From assembly GCF_014284175.1 (NCBI RefSeq), contig NZ_JACOGA010000011.1:124001-188000 (forward strand): DNA of 64,000 bases, read 5' to 3'. The notes below the pieces were generated by a model. That model made no database searches. It was not told the origin of the DNA and saw only the letters and a program-made list of their open reading frames with translations. This document shows positions 44,701 to 53,221 of this stretch, piece after piece. The DNA comes from Affinundibacterium flavidum (GTDB lineage: Bacteria; Pseudomonadota; Gammaproteobacteria; Burkholderiales; Burkholderiaceae_D). A program made the translations under genes and the position numbers. The number at the start of each line of letters is the position of its first letter. The stretch's first letter is position 1.

Positions 44701-44739
44701 ACGGCAAAAAAACGGCAAATTTCCGTCGAAATTTGCCGT
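44701..44739 (-). terminator. Terminator after TonB receptor
   Basis: Stem ACGGCAAATTT (44712-44722) / AAATTTGCCGT (44729-44739); on the minus strand it is followed by TTTTTTTGCCG. The surrounding 44410-44902 spacer holds this, the tandem repeat above and no gene. Confidence 0.88.
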
Positions 44740-44902
44740 GTAAAGCCAGTTCGCTATACTTGTTTAGTCCTGTTTGAAAATCGGTGCTGCCATATCCGAT
44801 TATCTTTGCTGATGTAGTGGGGGAGACTCAGCAAATTGCACTAAACGGTAAAACGTCCTGGGGGAAGTCTGTAGCTACCATTTGATATTGATTGCGGTTC
44901 AT

Positions 44903-47581
44903 TTAATAATCAAAGCCAAGTCGTATGCCGTAAGTGCGTGGATCATTCCAAGTTGCCTTAATAAATCCTCCTGCGTCGCCCGCACTATTTTTTGAGCGCG
45001 TATCACTCAAATTGAGCACATAGGCTTCTGCATACCAACTACGATTTGGTGAGCTGAGTTTGATCGATGCATCGACCTTGCTATAGGCTTTTTGTGCATC
45101 TGAGATATGCGCATTGTCGAGATTTCTCAAAGTGAAATACATCTTGTCTTGCCATTTGATTGCGACCCAAGGTGTTAAGGTGTAACCACTATCGAGCGCG
45201 AAATCTTGTGAGAAGTTGAGTCCCAGCGTGAATTTAGGTGACAACGGTAAGCGATGGCCTGTGATGTCGTAAAGTCTGCGGCCTGCCATTGTGCGGTCTG
45301 AGCCTGTATACATTTCAGGGCAGGGAACCGCGCCATATTCTTCACGCACACCGCATCCCCAGTTATCGCTAAACGAAGGATAGTCTCGCATTTTTGTGTC
45401 AAGGTAAGAGAAGAAGCCACCAATACGGGCACCCGCCCAAGGTTTGTAGTCGAGTTCTAACTCCAAGCCTTTGATGTCGACCACACCTACATTCGCTGTT
45501 TGCCATTTGATGACAACGTCGCAATTGGGGTTGCTATCAGTACAGGGACTTTCCGGGATAATTTTTGATGCAAAAAAATCGCCTGTCACTTGCATGTCTT
45601 TGTATTGACTATAAAACGCTGTCATCGAAAAACTGAGACGTTTATCGAGTAGCTTGCCTTTATAACCGAGTTCAAGATTGGTGACGGTTTCTGGTTTGTA
45701 AGGGAAAAAACTATATTGCGGTCCTGCAGGGCCTTCTGCACAGCGCTTGCCGTTGCAAATATCATCTTTATCCCCAAAACCACCTGATTTGTAGCCTGTC
45801 GATAAAGAGCTGTAAATCATTTCATTGTTATTGAGTTCTTTCATCAAACCGATGCGGTAGGTCAACTTGTTCCAACTTTGGGCATGATCGTTTTGAGCAG
45901 GCGGGCCATATTCACCATAGGCATTCGGTCCAGCAAAAGCACCCATCTGGTTTGTCAGGTCTGCGCTGTTATGGGCGCGGAACCCTGGCGTACCCGGTGT
46001 TCCTGCATGATATAGGCTGTTGTAGTAAGAAGGTTCTTCGCTCTTCCAGTTACCATAGACTTTGCCGCCTTTATCATCTTTCTTATCTTGACTAAAACGG
46101 GCACCAAAAGTCGCTGTCCAGCTCGGTACCGGCTTCCAATCGGCTTGTGCATAGACCGCTTTAGCATCAATTTGACGATTCGGCTGCGCATAGTATTGGC
46201 TGATAGGGTAACCAAACGGCGCATTTACCAGATATTCTTGCGCATAATTGATCTGGTTTTTTTCATGCATCCAAAATGCACCTGCCACATATTGCAGCGT
46301 GGTGTCCCTGTGCTTGAATTGTACGTCATGTACTGTGGAGACATATTTGGAGTCCAGCGTGAGTGACGAGTTATCGACTACCGGCCAATTTGACCAATCA
46401 CCTTCTTCACCGACGGGTAAGGTCACTACACCTTGGCGACCTAATGGGTGATATCCAGAGTCATCATCACTTTGTTGCTTGCGTCTTTGGTCGGCATAGG
46501 CGAATCCATATTCTATGCTGTTGTTGGGACTCAGATTCCAACTGAGTGCCGAGCGTATAGTGTCAATCGACATATCGATTTTGCCCGGCACATTGATTTT
46601 CAAGTCCCACTGTCCACCTGTGCAGGCAAAGCGAGTTCCAGCTGCTTGTTTGCAATCCTTTAAGCCGATATCACCGGCACCGTTGTTCTGAAATTTTTCA
46701 TACGAGAGTTGCCAGTCTACGTCGGGTGTTACTTTAAGACGTGCAGATAAGCGAGCAGCCCATTCATTTTTATTGTTGTAAAAGTCTTTTTTTGCGACTT
46801 TAGTGTTGTGGCGTTGATCGACATCGGGAATGCCATCTCCGATGAAGCCATGCTCAGGAAGATTGACATCGGTGAAGTCTTGCATTTGATTGACCCAACC
46901 GTCACGTTTGACATTCATGATGGTCGCGCGTAAGGCAAAGTTATCGCTGACCGCAATATTTTGTATCAGATTAATTTGTCGTTGATTGTAGTTGCCGAGA
47001 TCAAAGACTGTGCTTCCATAGCTGGAGCCGAACTCAGGTTTTGCTGGAATCAGATTGATACTACCGGCGGTAGAATTGCGTCCAAATAATGTGCCTTGTG
47101 GGCCGCGCAAAACTTCTACCTGATCGAGATCAAACATCAAGGCCAAAGCACCCTGCGGCCGTGGTGAATACAGGCCTGCCACATGTAGCCCCACTGCTGG
47201 ATCGCCGATTTCAGTAAAGTTATTTGAACTGACACCGCGTATGCTAATTTGGACGCCAGAATCGGCACCGGTGGAAAGTTGTAAGTTAGGGACATTACCT
47301 GAGAGACCGCGCACATCGGTAATACCTTCGCGGCTCAAGCTCTCCTGAGTGATGGCGGTGACTGCGACAGGTGTTTTTAATAAAGAGGTCGCTAGCCGGG
47401 TTGCACTGACGGTGACTTCCTGAATGACGTCTTTGTTATTGTCGTCGGCGGTGTTGTTTGGTTTGCTGACTGATTTTTTATTACTGGTCGCTTCTTGCGC
47501 ATCTGCTTGAAACGCCAGCATTGCACAGGCGCTGGCGATAGCAAGATGCATGATGGATCGTGAAGTTCTGAGACGGGGCAT
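44903..47581 (-). CDS. TonB-dependent outer-membrane receptor
   Basis: An 892-residue receptor. It has a signal peptide (1-27, ending AMLAFQADAQ), then a TonB-box-like IQEVTVSATR, and the plug domain ('LSREGITDVRGLSGNVPNLQLSTGADSGVQISIRGVSSNNF', 'DQVEVLRGPQGTLFGRNSTAGSINLIPAKP'). A 22-strand barrel follows, ending with the expected aromatic residue (GIRLGFDY). ATG 47581 is chosen because GAGAG precedes it by about 6 nt. It belongs to the large family that imports siderophores, glycans or other large nutrients; the substrate is not identifiable. It has a palindrome upstream like that near the solute-binding gene. Confidence 0.94.
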   Translation of the reverse strand: MPRLRTSRSIMHLAIASACAMLAFQADAQEATSNKKSVSKPNNTADDNNKDVIQEVTVSATRLATSLLKTPVAVTAITQESLSREGITDVRGLSGNVPNLQLSTGADSGVQISIRGVSSNNFTEIGDPAVGLHVAGLYSPRPQGALALMFDLDQVEVLRGPQGTLFGRNSTAGSINLIPAKPEFGSSYGSTVFDLGNYNQRQINLIQNIAVSDNFALRATIMNVKRDGWVNQMQDFTDVNLPEHGFIGDGIPDVDQRHNTKVAKKDFYNNKNEWAARLSARLKVTPDVDWQLSYEKFQNNGAGDIGLKDCKQAAGTRFACTGGQWDLKINVPGKIDMSIDTIRSALSWNLSPNNSIEYGFAYADQRRKQQSDDDSGYHPLGRQGVVTLPVGEEGDWSNWPVVDNSSLTLDSKYVSTVHDVQFKHRDTTLQYVAGAFWMHEKNQINYAQEYLVNAPFGYPISQYYAQPNRQIDAKAVYAQADWKPVPSWTATFGARFSQDKKDDKGGKVYGNWKSEEPSYYNSLYHAGTPGTPGFRAHNSADLTNQMGAFAGPNAYGEYGPPAQNDHAQSWNKLTYRIGLMKELNNNEMIYSSLSTGYKSGGFGDKDDICNGKRCAEGPAGPQYSFFPYKPETVTNLELGYKGKLLDKRLSFSMTAFYSQYKDMQVTGDFFASKIIPESPCTDSNPNCDVVIKWQTANVGVVDIKGLELELDYKPWAGARIGGFFSYLDTKMRDYPSFSDNWGCGVREEYGAVPCPEMYTGSDRTMAGRRLYDITGHRLPLSPKFTLGLNFSQDFALDSGYTLTPWVAIKWQDKMYFTLRNLDNAHISDAQKAYSKVDASIKLSSPNRSWYAEAYVLNLSDTRSKNSAGDAGGFIKATWNDPRTYGIRLGFDY

Positions 47582-47757
47582 TTTAGCTCTCTCGAAAATG
47601 GTAGATGTTGACATGTGTATCGAGTCGTCCATACTCCCCCGTACGCTCGATGCGAAGCTCAACGCGAATTTAATTGCATTCAATTTATTAGCGTTGAGGC
47701 TAGACGTAGTTTTATCTCTGCCTCATTTTCGGGCAATTCAGAAATATACTCTTGTAT

Positions 47758-47775
47758 CTAAGTGAATTTACTTAG
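47758..47775. promoter_or_regulatory. Palindrome CTAAGTGAATTTACTTAG upstream of TonB receptor
   Basis: A near-perfect 18-bp palindrome 177 nt before the chosen receptor start. It matches the 40187-40204 site at 15 of 18 positions. Candidate operator of the adjacent two-component system. Confidence 0.5.
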
Positions 47776-47860
47776 AGCGGCATTATTAGCGTGTATGCCT
47801 GATTGTTTGCGTAAGCTATCTTGCTAGGGACGCCTAGCGTAATCGGCTTAGCCAATAAAT

Positions 47861-47884
47861 ATTAATGGAGATTAATGGAGATCA
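47861..47884. repeat. ATTAATGGAG duplicated at hpnE stop codon
   Basis: Two exact 10-bp copies directly follow the hpnE stop (minus-strand gene), another stop-proximal micro-repeat. A partial dispersed repeat (TAGCGTAATCGGC) is at 47832-47852. Confidence 0.7.
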
Positions 47885-49270
47885 GTTCAATGCCGCAGCT
47901 GCTAGCAAACCGCTGCGCACCGCTGCTTCCAGCGTTGCAGGATAGTCGCATGCGGTGTAATCGCCAGCGATTACCAAATTAGCGATGGCGGTGTGATTCT
48001 GCGGACGTTGCAAATCAGGCTTGCAGGAAAACGTCGCACGTTTTTCAGTGATCACTTGCGTCCACAGTGGGTGGGCTAAGTGGGGCATTTGTAATTGCTG
48101 CGATAATTGTTGGCATATCGCCTGAGTGAGCTGGGCATGTGAGTCAGCAATAGCCGCAGTCGACGCACTGACGACAACCGCCATTAATCCTGCCTGCTGA
48201 GAATTGAGTTGCCCACGATCAAAAATAAATTGTGCCCAATGTGATTGCGCTGGATTATCTGCTAACGCATAAAAAGGTCGATCCAATTGTAGCGAGTCAG
48301 CGTATTGCAAATAACAGGTGGTGATTGGTTCGTAGTCAAACTGAGTTTCGAAAGCTAACTGCTTTAGCAAATCGGGTGAAGCAGTTTGCTCTTCTTCAGC
48401 TTGCACCTGCGCTAACAGTTTGTGGCATTGTTCGGCATTCGTAGCAACCACAAGTCCATCGAATTCGCACTCTTGATTCAAATGGTCTGACGAAGCCGAT
48501 TGCGGTAATGCTGAGCTTAATTCAGGCAAGCACCATTTTCCATTCGACAATAAAGTCAACTGATGAATCGTCGTGCCGAGAATGATTTGACCCGCATGAC
48601 GCGTCACAAATTCCGCCGCAGCATTTGGTAACAAGCTACTTAGGTCCTGGCGCGGAATCAACATATCCGATGCCGCTCGACGTGCTCCTAAGCTATCGCG
48701 CAAGACGTTGAGAAACACTTGCGCCGAGGCACGTTCTGGCGGCGTGTTTAAAGCGGCAATGCAGAGCGGATTCCACATTAAACGACAAAGACGTTCGGTT
48801 TGATCGTAGCGTTGTAGTAGTTCGCTGACGCTACAGTCTTGATTAAGCTGCCAATCAATCCAGCGCGCAGTGGTAGAAAAACGTGCTAAAGCGAGCTTGT
48901 CTTCACGGGCTAAACCTTTTGCCTGCCATAAAGCGAACAGTAAATGGAGTGGGGCTGGCAGTTTTGGTGCAATAAATTGCATGCCAGTTTGGTGCGGATA
49001 CACCATTTGCAAAGGCAAACGCAGGAAATTTTGTTGCTGATCGATGTTCAGCAGGCGCATTAAATCTAAGCACGCGGTATAGGCGCCAAGCAAAATGTGT
49101 TGTCCGTTATCCAGACGCTTGCCATGAATTTCTACTGCGCGGGCGCGCCCCCCCAGCGTTCTGGCGGCTTCAATCAAGGTCACCCGGTGACCGTTTTGAC
49201 TTAATTTTACTGCCGCAGCACAACCCGCCCAGCCAGCACCAACTACTGCTATGTGCTTAGATTTTGACAT
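47882..49270 (-). CDS. hpnE: Hydroxysqualene dehydroxylase
   Basis: A 462-residue FAD-dependent amine-oxidase-type enzyme, which reduces hydroxysqualene to squalene in the HpnCDE route. It has the Rossmann fingerprint HIAVVGAGWAGCAAAVKLSQ with VTLIEAARTLGGRAR. Later come 'GLVVATNAEQ', and at the C-terminus 'NLVIAGDYTACDYPATLEAAVRSGLLAA' (FAD-binding GD). ATG 49270, directly after the hpnD stop, is preferred over GTG 49282, which would overlap hpnD by 8 nt. Operon with hpnD. Confidence 0.93.
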   Translation of the reverse strand: MSKSKHIAVVGAGWAGCAAAVKLSQNGHRVTLIEAARTLGGRARAVEIHGKRLDNGQHILLGAYTACLDLMRLLNIDQQQNFLRLPLQMVYPHQTGMQFIAPKLPAPLHLLFALWQAKGLAREDKLALARFSTTARWIDWQLNQDCSVSELLQRYDQTERLCRLMWNPLCIAALNTPPERASAQVFLNVLRDSLGARRAASDMLIPRQDLSSLLPNAAAEFVTRHAGQIILGTTIHQLTLLSNGKWCLPELSSALPQSASSDHLNQECEFDGLVVATNAEQCHKLLAQVQAEEEQTASPDLLKQLAFETQFDYEPITTCYLQYADSLQLDRPFYALADNPAQSHWAQFIFDRGQLNSQQAGLMAVVVSASTAAIADSHAQLTQAICQQLSQQLQMPHLAHPLWTQVITEKRATFSCKPDLQRPQNHTAIANLVIAGDYTACDYPATLEAAVRSGLLAAAALN

Positions 49271-49274
49271 CAAT

Positions 49275-50108
49275 TTAGCCACGGATATAGGTCTTCCACG
49301 CTAACCACAATTTGCGAATGGGCGTGAGTGAAATTCGTTGTTTTAATACCTGAAAATGATCTTGTTGAATTTCCACTAGCAAGGCGCGATAGATTGCCGC
49401 CATGATTAATCCCGTGCGTTGTGTGCGACGGTCTTCTGCAGGCAATAAGGCAAACGCTTCGTCATACAAATTTTGTGTGCGCTCATATTGGAACTGCATC
49501 AGCGCGACAAACTGTTCGCTATGACGTGCATTGAGAATATCACTGGCAGGAACATTAAATTGTTGCAGTTCGTTTACTGGTAAATAAATCCGGCCTTTAC
49601 GCGCATCTTCGCCGACATCGCGAATGATATTGGTCATTTGAAATGCGAGCCCGAGCTTTTCTGCAAACAGTTTGGTTTGTGGATTTTTGATGCCGAAAAT
49701 GCTGGCAGACATAATGCCAACGACACCAGCTACATGCCAGCAATATTTTTGCAAGGCGATAAAGTCGAGGTAGCGGTTTTGATTCAAATCCATTTCCATA
49801 CCGTCGATGACTGCCAGTAAATGTGCACCATCAAGCTGGTAAGTCTCCAGATGAGGTAACAGTGCTTTGGTGACAGGGTGGGTTGGCGCTTGCTGCAACA
49901 TGGCTCTTATTTCTTGACGCCACCAGATCAGCTTGTTGCGGGCGACCGATTCGTCTGTGCAATCATCCACGACATCATCAACTTCGCGGCAAAATGCATA
50001 GAGCGCGGTAATCGCGCGACGCTTTTCTTGCGGTAAGAATAGAAAACTATAATAAAAACTGGAGCCACTCTGCGCGGCTTTTTCTTGGCAATATTCGTCT
50101 GGGGACAT
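49275..50108 (-). CDS. hpnD: Presqualene diphosphate synthase
   Basis: A 277-residue trans-isoprenyl diphosphate synthase of the squalene/phytoene synthase family. It starts SPDEYCQEKAAQSGSSFYYS, as HpnD proteins do. The two Mg2+-binding motifs are AFCREVDDVVDDCTD (near 40-55) and 'NIIRDVGEDARKGRIYLP' (near 160-178). It condenses two farnesyl diphosphates to presqualene diphosphate. It is upstream of and coupled to hpnE, but separated from hpnC by two unrelated genes. Confidence 0.95.
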   Translation of the reverse strand: MSPDEYCQEKAAQSGSSFYYSFLFLPQEKRRAITALYAFCREVDDVVDDCTDESVARNKLIWWRQEIRAMLQQAPTHPVTKALLPHLETYQLDGAHLLAVIDGMEMDLNQNRYLDFIALQKYCWHVAGVVGIMSASIFGIKNPQTKLFAEKLGLAFQMTNIIRDVGEDARKGRIYLPVNELQQFNVPASDILNARHSEQFVALMQFQYERTQNLYDEAFALLPAEDRRTQRTGLIMAAIYRALLVEIQQDHFQVLKQRISLTPIRKLWLAWKTYIRG

Positions 50109-50341
50109 GCTGGATTCGAGGAGTTGGACTATGAAGTAAGGCGTAATCCTAACCGACTGAGCGTCTTAGCACAAACTCTTACTTATCTCGCTGACGTGCA
50201 AATATGTGCTGCCCCCGACAAAATACTTACACGATTCTTACAATTGATAGACGAAAAAATGCCGCGCGCATGTTGTACAATGCCGGACTATTGTGCAATG
50301 GTCTTGGCGACCACTTCGACGCCGACTCGTTTAAAGGTAGA

Positions 50342-51202
50342 TTGATCTTGATTAAATTAAATAAAAAAGTAACCGCAATAAGTGCATTATTGGCTGGCGT
50401 ACTGGTTGGATGTGGTGGTTTTGTCTACACGACGGTAGGTGGAACGGTGAAAGGCTTGACTGAAACAGGTAGTACTTTGGTCTTGGTGAACGAAGTTGGG
50501 TACACCAAAACATTGATTGTTGACGATAGTTTTTCATTCCGTGTCGCGAGTAATGCTTCTTACAATATCACGGTTGGGCAGCAACCGAATCCTGTCAATT
50601 GCACCGTAAGTAACGGTAGTGGAAAGATGACCGGCGAAACGCCAATTAATAATATCGCGGTGACTTGTGTGCCGAATGTGAAAATGGTGGGAGCCTTGAC
50701 TGGTCTTGCTTCTGGTGGGTCATTAACTTTAAGCTTGAACGATAAAGTGCAGACAGCATTGGCTGCGGATGGTGCCTTCACATTCCAGACCTATGTTGTG
50801 AATAGCGGTACATACGCGGTTAAAGTAAGTTTGCCACCTGTCGGTCAAGTTTGTAGTATTCAAAATGCAACAGGTACTGCCAACTTAGCGAGTCCACCAA
50901 GTAATATTGCGGTGAGTTGCGTTACAGGTGTGCCAATCGGTGGAACTCTCACCGGTTTAAAGTCGGGTACTTTTTTAAACTTGACGAATACTTTGCCAGA
51001 TGGGACCAAAGATGTTCGTAGTTTGTTCGCGGATGGCGTCTACAATTTTAACTTTAGTTTGGCTGACGGTCAGACATACAGCGTGGAAGTGACAACGCAA
51101 CCGACAGGTCAAAAATGTACTTTGGCAAATGCCACTGGTAAGGCATCGCTCGCCGCACCAACTACTGCTAGCAGTATCGCGGTAACCTGTGTGGCTGCAT
51201 AA
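50342..51202 (+). CDS. Lipoprotein with three Ig-like repeats
   Basis: About 286 residues. A lipoprotein signal ends in LLAGVLVGC (lipobox LVGC; Cys near 26). Then come three repeats of about 85 residues with the shared pattern G-(T/A)-(V/L)-x-G-L...D-G-x-(Y/F)-x-F...Q-P...C-x-(V/I/L)-x-N...(N/S)-I-A-V-(T/S)-C-V; each has two Cys likely forming a disulfide. The start is TTG 50342 or TTG 50348, both behind AAAGG; there is no ATG near the signal peptide. Surface display or adhesion is possible but not shown. It stands opposite to the squalene genes and splits hpnC from hpnDE. Confidence 0.82.
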   Translation: MILIKLNKKVTAISALLAGVLVGCGGFVYTTVGGTVKGLTETGSTLVLVNEVGYTKTLIVDDSFSFRVASNASYNITVGQQPNPVNCTVSNGSGKMTGETPINNIAVTCVPNVKMVGALTGLASGGSLTLSLNDKVQTALAADGAFTFQTYVVNSGTYAVKVSLPPVGQVCSIQNATGTANLASPPSNIAVSCVTGVPIGGTLTGLKSGTFLNLTNTLPDGTKDVRSLFADGVYNFNFSLADGQTYSVEVTTQPTGQKCTLANATGKASLAAPTTASSIAVTCVAA

Positions 51203-51242
51203 CTGGAAACGTGAGTAGCCGAGATAGATGCGTTGAGATAGT

Positions 51243-51270
51243 TAAAAAGCCAGGTTAGCCTGGCTTTTTT
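51243..51270. terminator. Bidirectional terminator between lipoprotein and M24 genes
   Basis: AAAAAGCCAGG / CCTGGCTTTTTT with loop TTAG. It serves both convergent genes; the M24 stop codon touches its edge. Confidence 0.93.
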
Positions 51271-51974
51271 CATAAGCAAACTAGACGCTCACTATCATCG
51301 AAATAAAAGATGTCTTCATGCTTAAAACCCCAAAGACCACCTTTCACTCGGACAAAGGGTTCAAAACTAAAGAAATCGACACTTGCTAGCGTATGTGTAT
51401 TGTTCGCTTGTATATATTGACGATTTTCTCGTTCGATTTCGAGACTGTGTCCGACATTTGAGCGAAAATCTAAATTAACAAAACCACTTTCACGGATTCG
51501 TACATTCGCCCATTGAAATAATTGATGAAAGCTAGTGTCAGGCCTCACCCAAGTCAACATTTCCTCATGTAAGTTTTTGAGAAAATTCAATCCGTTTTGA
51601 TATTCCAATGTTTTTGCCTGCTCTACGTAAGTGCCGAACTCGAAGGCAAAACTACGCGAATAATCGCCCCATACACCATTTTTGCTAGGGCTTAGATCTA
51701 TGCTGATCAGATTCTTGCCTCCCAATTTTTCATGGTTGGCTTGGTATTCTTTTCCTGAAATCGACAAGCAACTGCGTGATCCCGCTAACACCAGAGCAGG
51801 GCAGTTGTAATACCAAGTTTCTGTCAATCCTTGTTCGCACAAAAGTTGGTAGGCTTTTTCTGCAATACTATGTTCGCTATCTTCGGTGGAAAATAACAAA
51901 GGAAGTTGAGACATCACCAATTTGGTGCGGTCTTGAATGTCGCGATAGGCCTGGATTTTCTGTTGATCAGGCAT
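51270..51974 (-). CDS. M24-family peptidase-like protein
   Basis: About 234 residues with the pita-bread M24 fold. All five metal ligands are seen: Asp in ISIDLSPSKNG, Asp in VWGDYSRSF, His in SNVGHSLEIE, Glu in FFSFEPFVRV and Glu in GFKHEDIFYF. It is therefore probably an active dinuclear metallohydrolase (aminopeptidase, prolidase or creatinase type). ATG 51974 is used; a TTG at 52025 would overlap the hpnC stop. No ribosome binding site is convincing for either. It is on the same strand directly after hpnC and probably co-transcribed with it, yet has no known link to squalene synthesis. Confidence 0.83.
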   Translation of the reverse strand: MPDQQKIQAYRDIQDRTKLVMSQLPLLFSTEDSEHSIAEKAYQLLCEQGLTETWYYNCPALVLAGSRSCLSISGKEYQANHEKLGGKNLISIDLSPSKNGVWGDYSRSFAFEFGTYVEQAKTLEYQNGLNFLKNLHEEMLTWVRPDTSFHQLFQWANVRIRESGFVNLDFRSNVGHSLEIERENRQYIQANNTHTLASVDFFSFEPFVRVKGGLWGFKHEDIFYFDDSERLVCL

Positions 51975-52003
51975 GATATCGATTTGTATGGTTGAACATA
52001 AAT

Positions 52004-52831
52004 TTACATCCTCGCGGCGCGCCAAAATAGCAGCAAACCGTCACTTGATTTGATGGTCGGACGCTGATGAAAAACATCCATATTCACTTGCTCAATTTTT
52101 TCCAAAATACGCAATCCGCCTTGCACTACCAAGCGTAATTCAAACCCAAAACGTCCTGGTAGCTTCTTGCAGAGTGGACTACCTGCCAGCATTAAGCTTC
52201 GTGCTCTATCAATTTGAAATTGCATCATTGCATGCCAGCCCGCATCATACTTGCCCGAAGCAATTTGTGCGATGTCAAGCTGATAGCGAAGTAAGTCTTC
52301 TTGAGGTAAATAAGTCCGCTTTTTTTGCCAATCTATCGCGACGTCCTGCCAAAAGTTAATCAGTTGTAGAGCCGTGCATATTTGGTCGGACAGCACTAAG
52401 TTCTCTGCATTATTCGCTCGATACAGATGCAGCATGATGCGTCCGACTGGATTCGCTGAGCGTTTGCAGTAATCGAGTAATTGTGCGAAGTCGGCATATT
52501 GCTTGCAGACGATATCTTGTTTGAATGCGGAGATTAAATCGAAGAAATGGGCGATAGGTAACTGAAACTCGTCGATGACCTTGGCCAAATCGCGAAAAAG
52601 TGGGTCTAGTGTTGACTCTTGAATCGCACCTTCTTGGATCTTGCTGAGCTGGGCTTCGTAATGCGACAAGGCCTCTAGTCTTTGAGCATCGCTGGCATCA
52701 CCTTCATCCGCAATGTCATCTGCGCTACGAGCAAACGCATAGATCGTTTTTACGGCCGGGCGTAGATGTGCAGGCATCAGCCAAGATGCCACCGGAAAAT
52801 TTTCGTAGTGCTCTACACTCATGGATGTCAA
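52004..52831 (-). CDS. hpnC: Hydroxysqualene synthase
   Basis: A 275-residue squalene/phytoene synthase family protein of the HpnC type. The opening is 'HYENFPVASWLMPAHLRPAVKTIYAFARSADDIADEGDA', with the first Asp-rich motif near 36-45. The second Mg2+ motif is 'LINFWQDVAIDWQKKRTYLPQEDL' near 160-183. It converts presqualene diphosphate to hydroxysqualene, the step between HpnD and HpnE. Its start codon is 20 nt from an operator-like palindrome at 52851. Confidence 0.94.
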   Translation of the reverse strand: MTSMSVEHYENFPVASWLMPAHLRPAVKTIYAFARSADDIADEGDASDAQRLEALSHYEAQLSKIQEGAIQESTLDPLFRDLAKVIDEFQLPIAHFFDLISAFKQDIVCKQYADFAQLLDYCKRSANPVGRIMLHLYRANNAENLVLSDQICTALQLINFWQDVAIDWQKKRTYLPQEDLLRYQLDIAQIASGKYDAGWHAMMQFQIDRARSLMLAGSPLCKKLPGRFGFELRLVVQGGLRILEKIEQVNMDVFHQRPTIKSSDGLLLFWRAARM

Positions 52832-52850
52832 TATAGCAATTAAAAATAAA

Positions 52851-52910
52851 TGACTCGAAAGTCATTGGCAAGTAAAAGATTCGTCATTATAATTAATAAC
52901 TCGCGAGTCA
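52851..52910. promoter_or_regulatory. RND-operon promoter flanked by two TGACTCG operators
   Basis: TTGGCA (52865-52870) and TATAAT (52888-52893), 17 bp apart, form a near-consensus rightward promoter. The palindromes TGACTCGAAAGTCA (52851-52864) and TAACTCGCGAGTCA (52897-52910) sit exactly at its two edges, as expected of a TetR-family repressor site. The -10 (ATTATAAT) is symmetric and could also serve a weaker leftward promoter for hpnC. The 310 bp from here to 53221 contain no gene, giving a long leader. Confidence 0.7.
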
Positions 52911-53221
52911 GTAATTTAAGTTAATTAATCTTTCTAAATAAAAAGTTAATATTTAAATTTTTTTACTGGCGTTTTTATGTTGAAATAAGAGTGAATTGAG
53001 ATCTTATTCTTCAGGCGTGCAGTGTAACCCAGTTAATTCAATTATTTGGGTTGTAAAGATAGTTCAAAGCGTACAAGTCGAGGCAATATATTTTGATATT
53101 GTTGAATTTGCAGACTCGTAGACTTGTGGGCTATTGCAACTTTCATTTAGTTTGTGCTCGTTTTATTGTCTTCATTTGAGCTCCTATTGCCTCAATGATG
53201 GAATCGTAAAGGAAAATTCAC

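Noticed and set aside
50204-50341. Longer N-terminus of the lipoprotein gene from an upstream in-frame start
   Set aside because: It would bury the lipoprotein signal about 46 residues inside the protein. TTG 50342/50348 with AAAGG upstream fits a lipoprotein.
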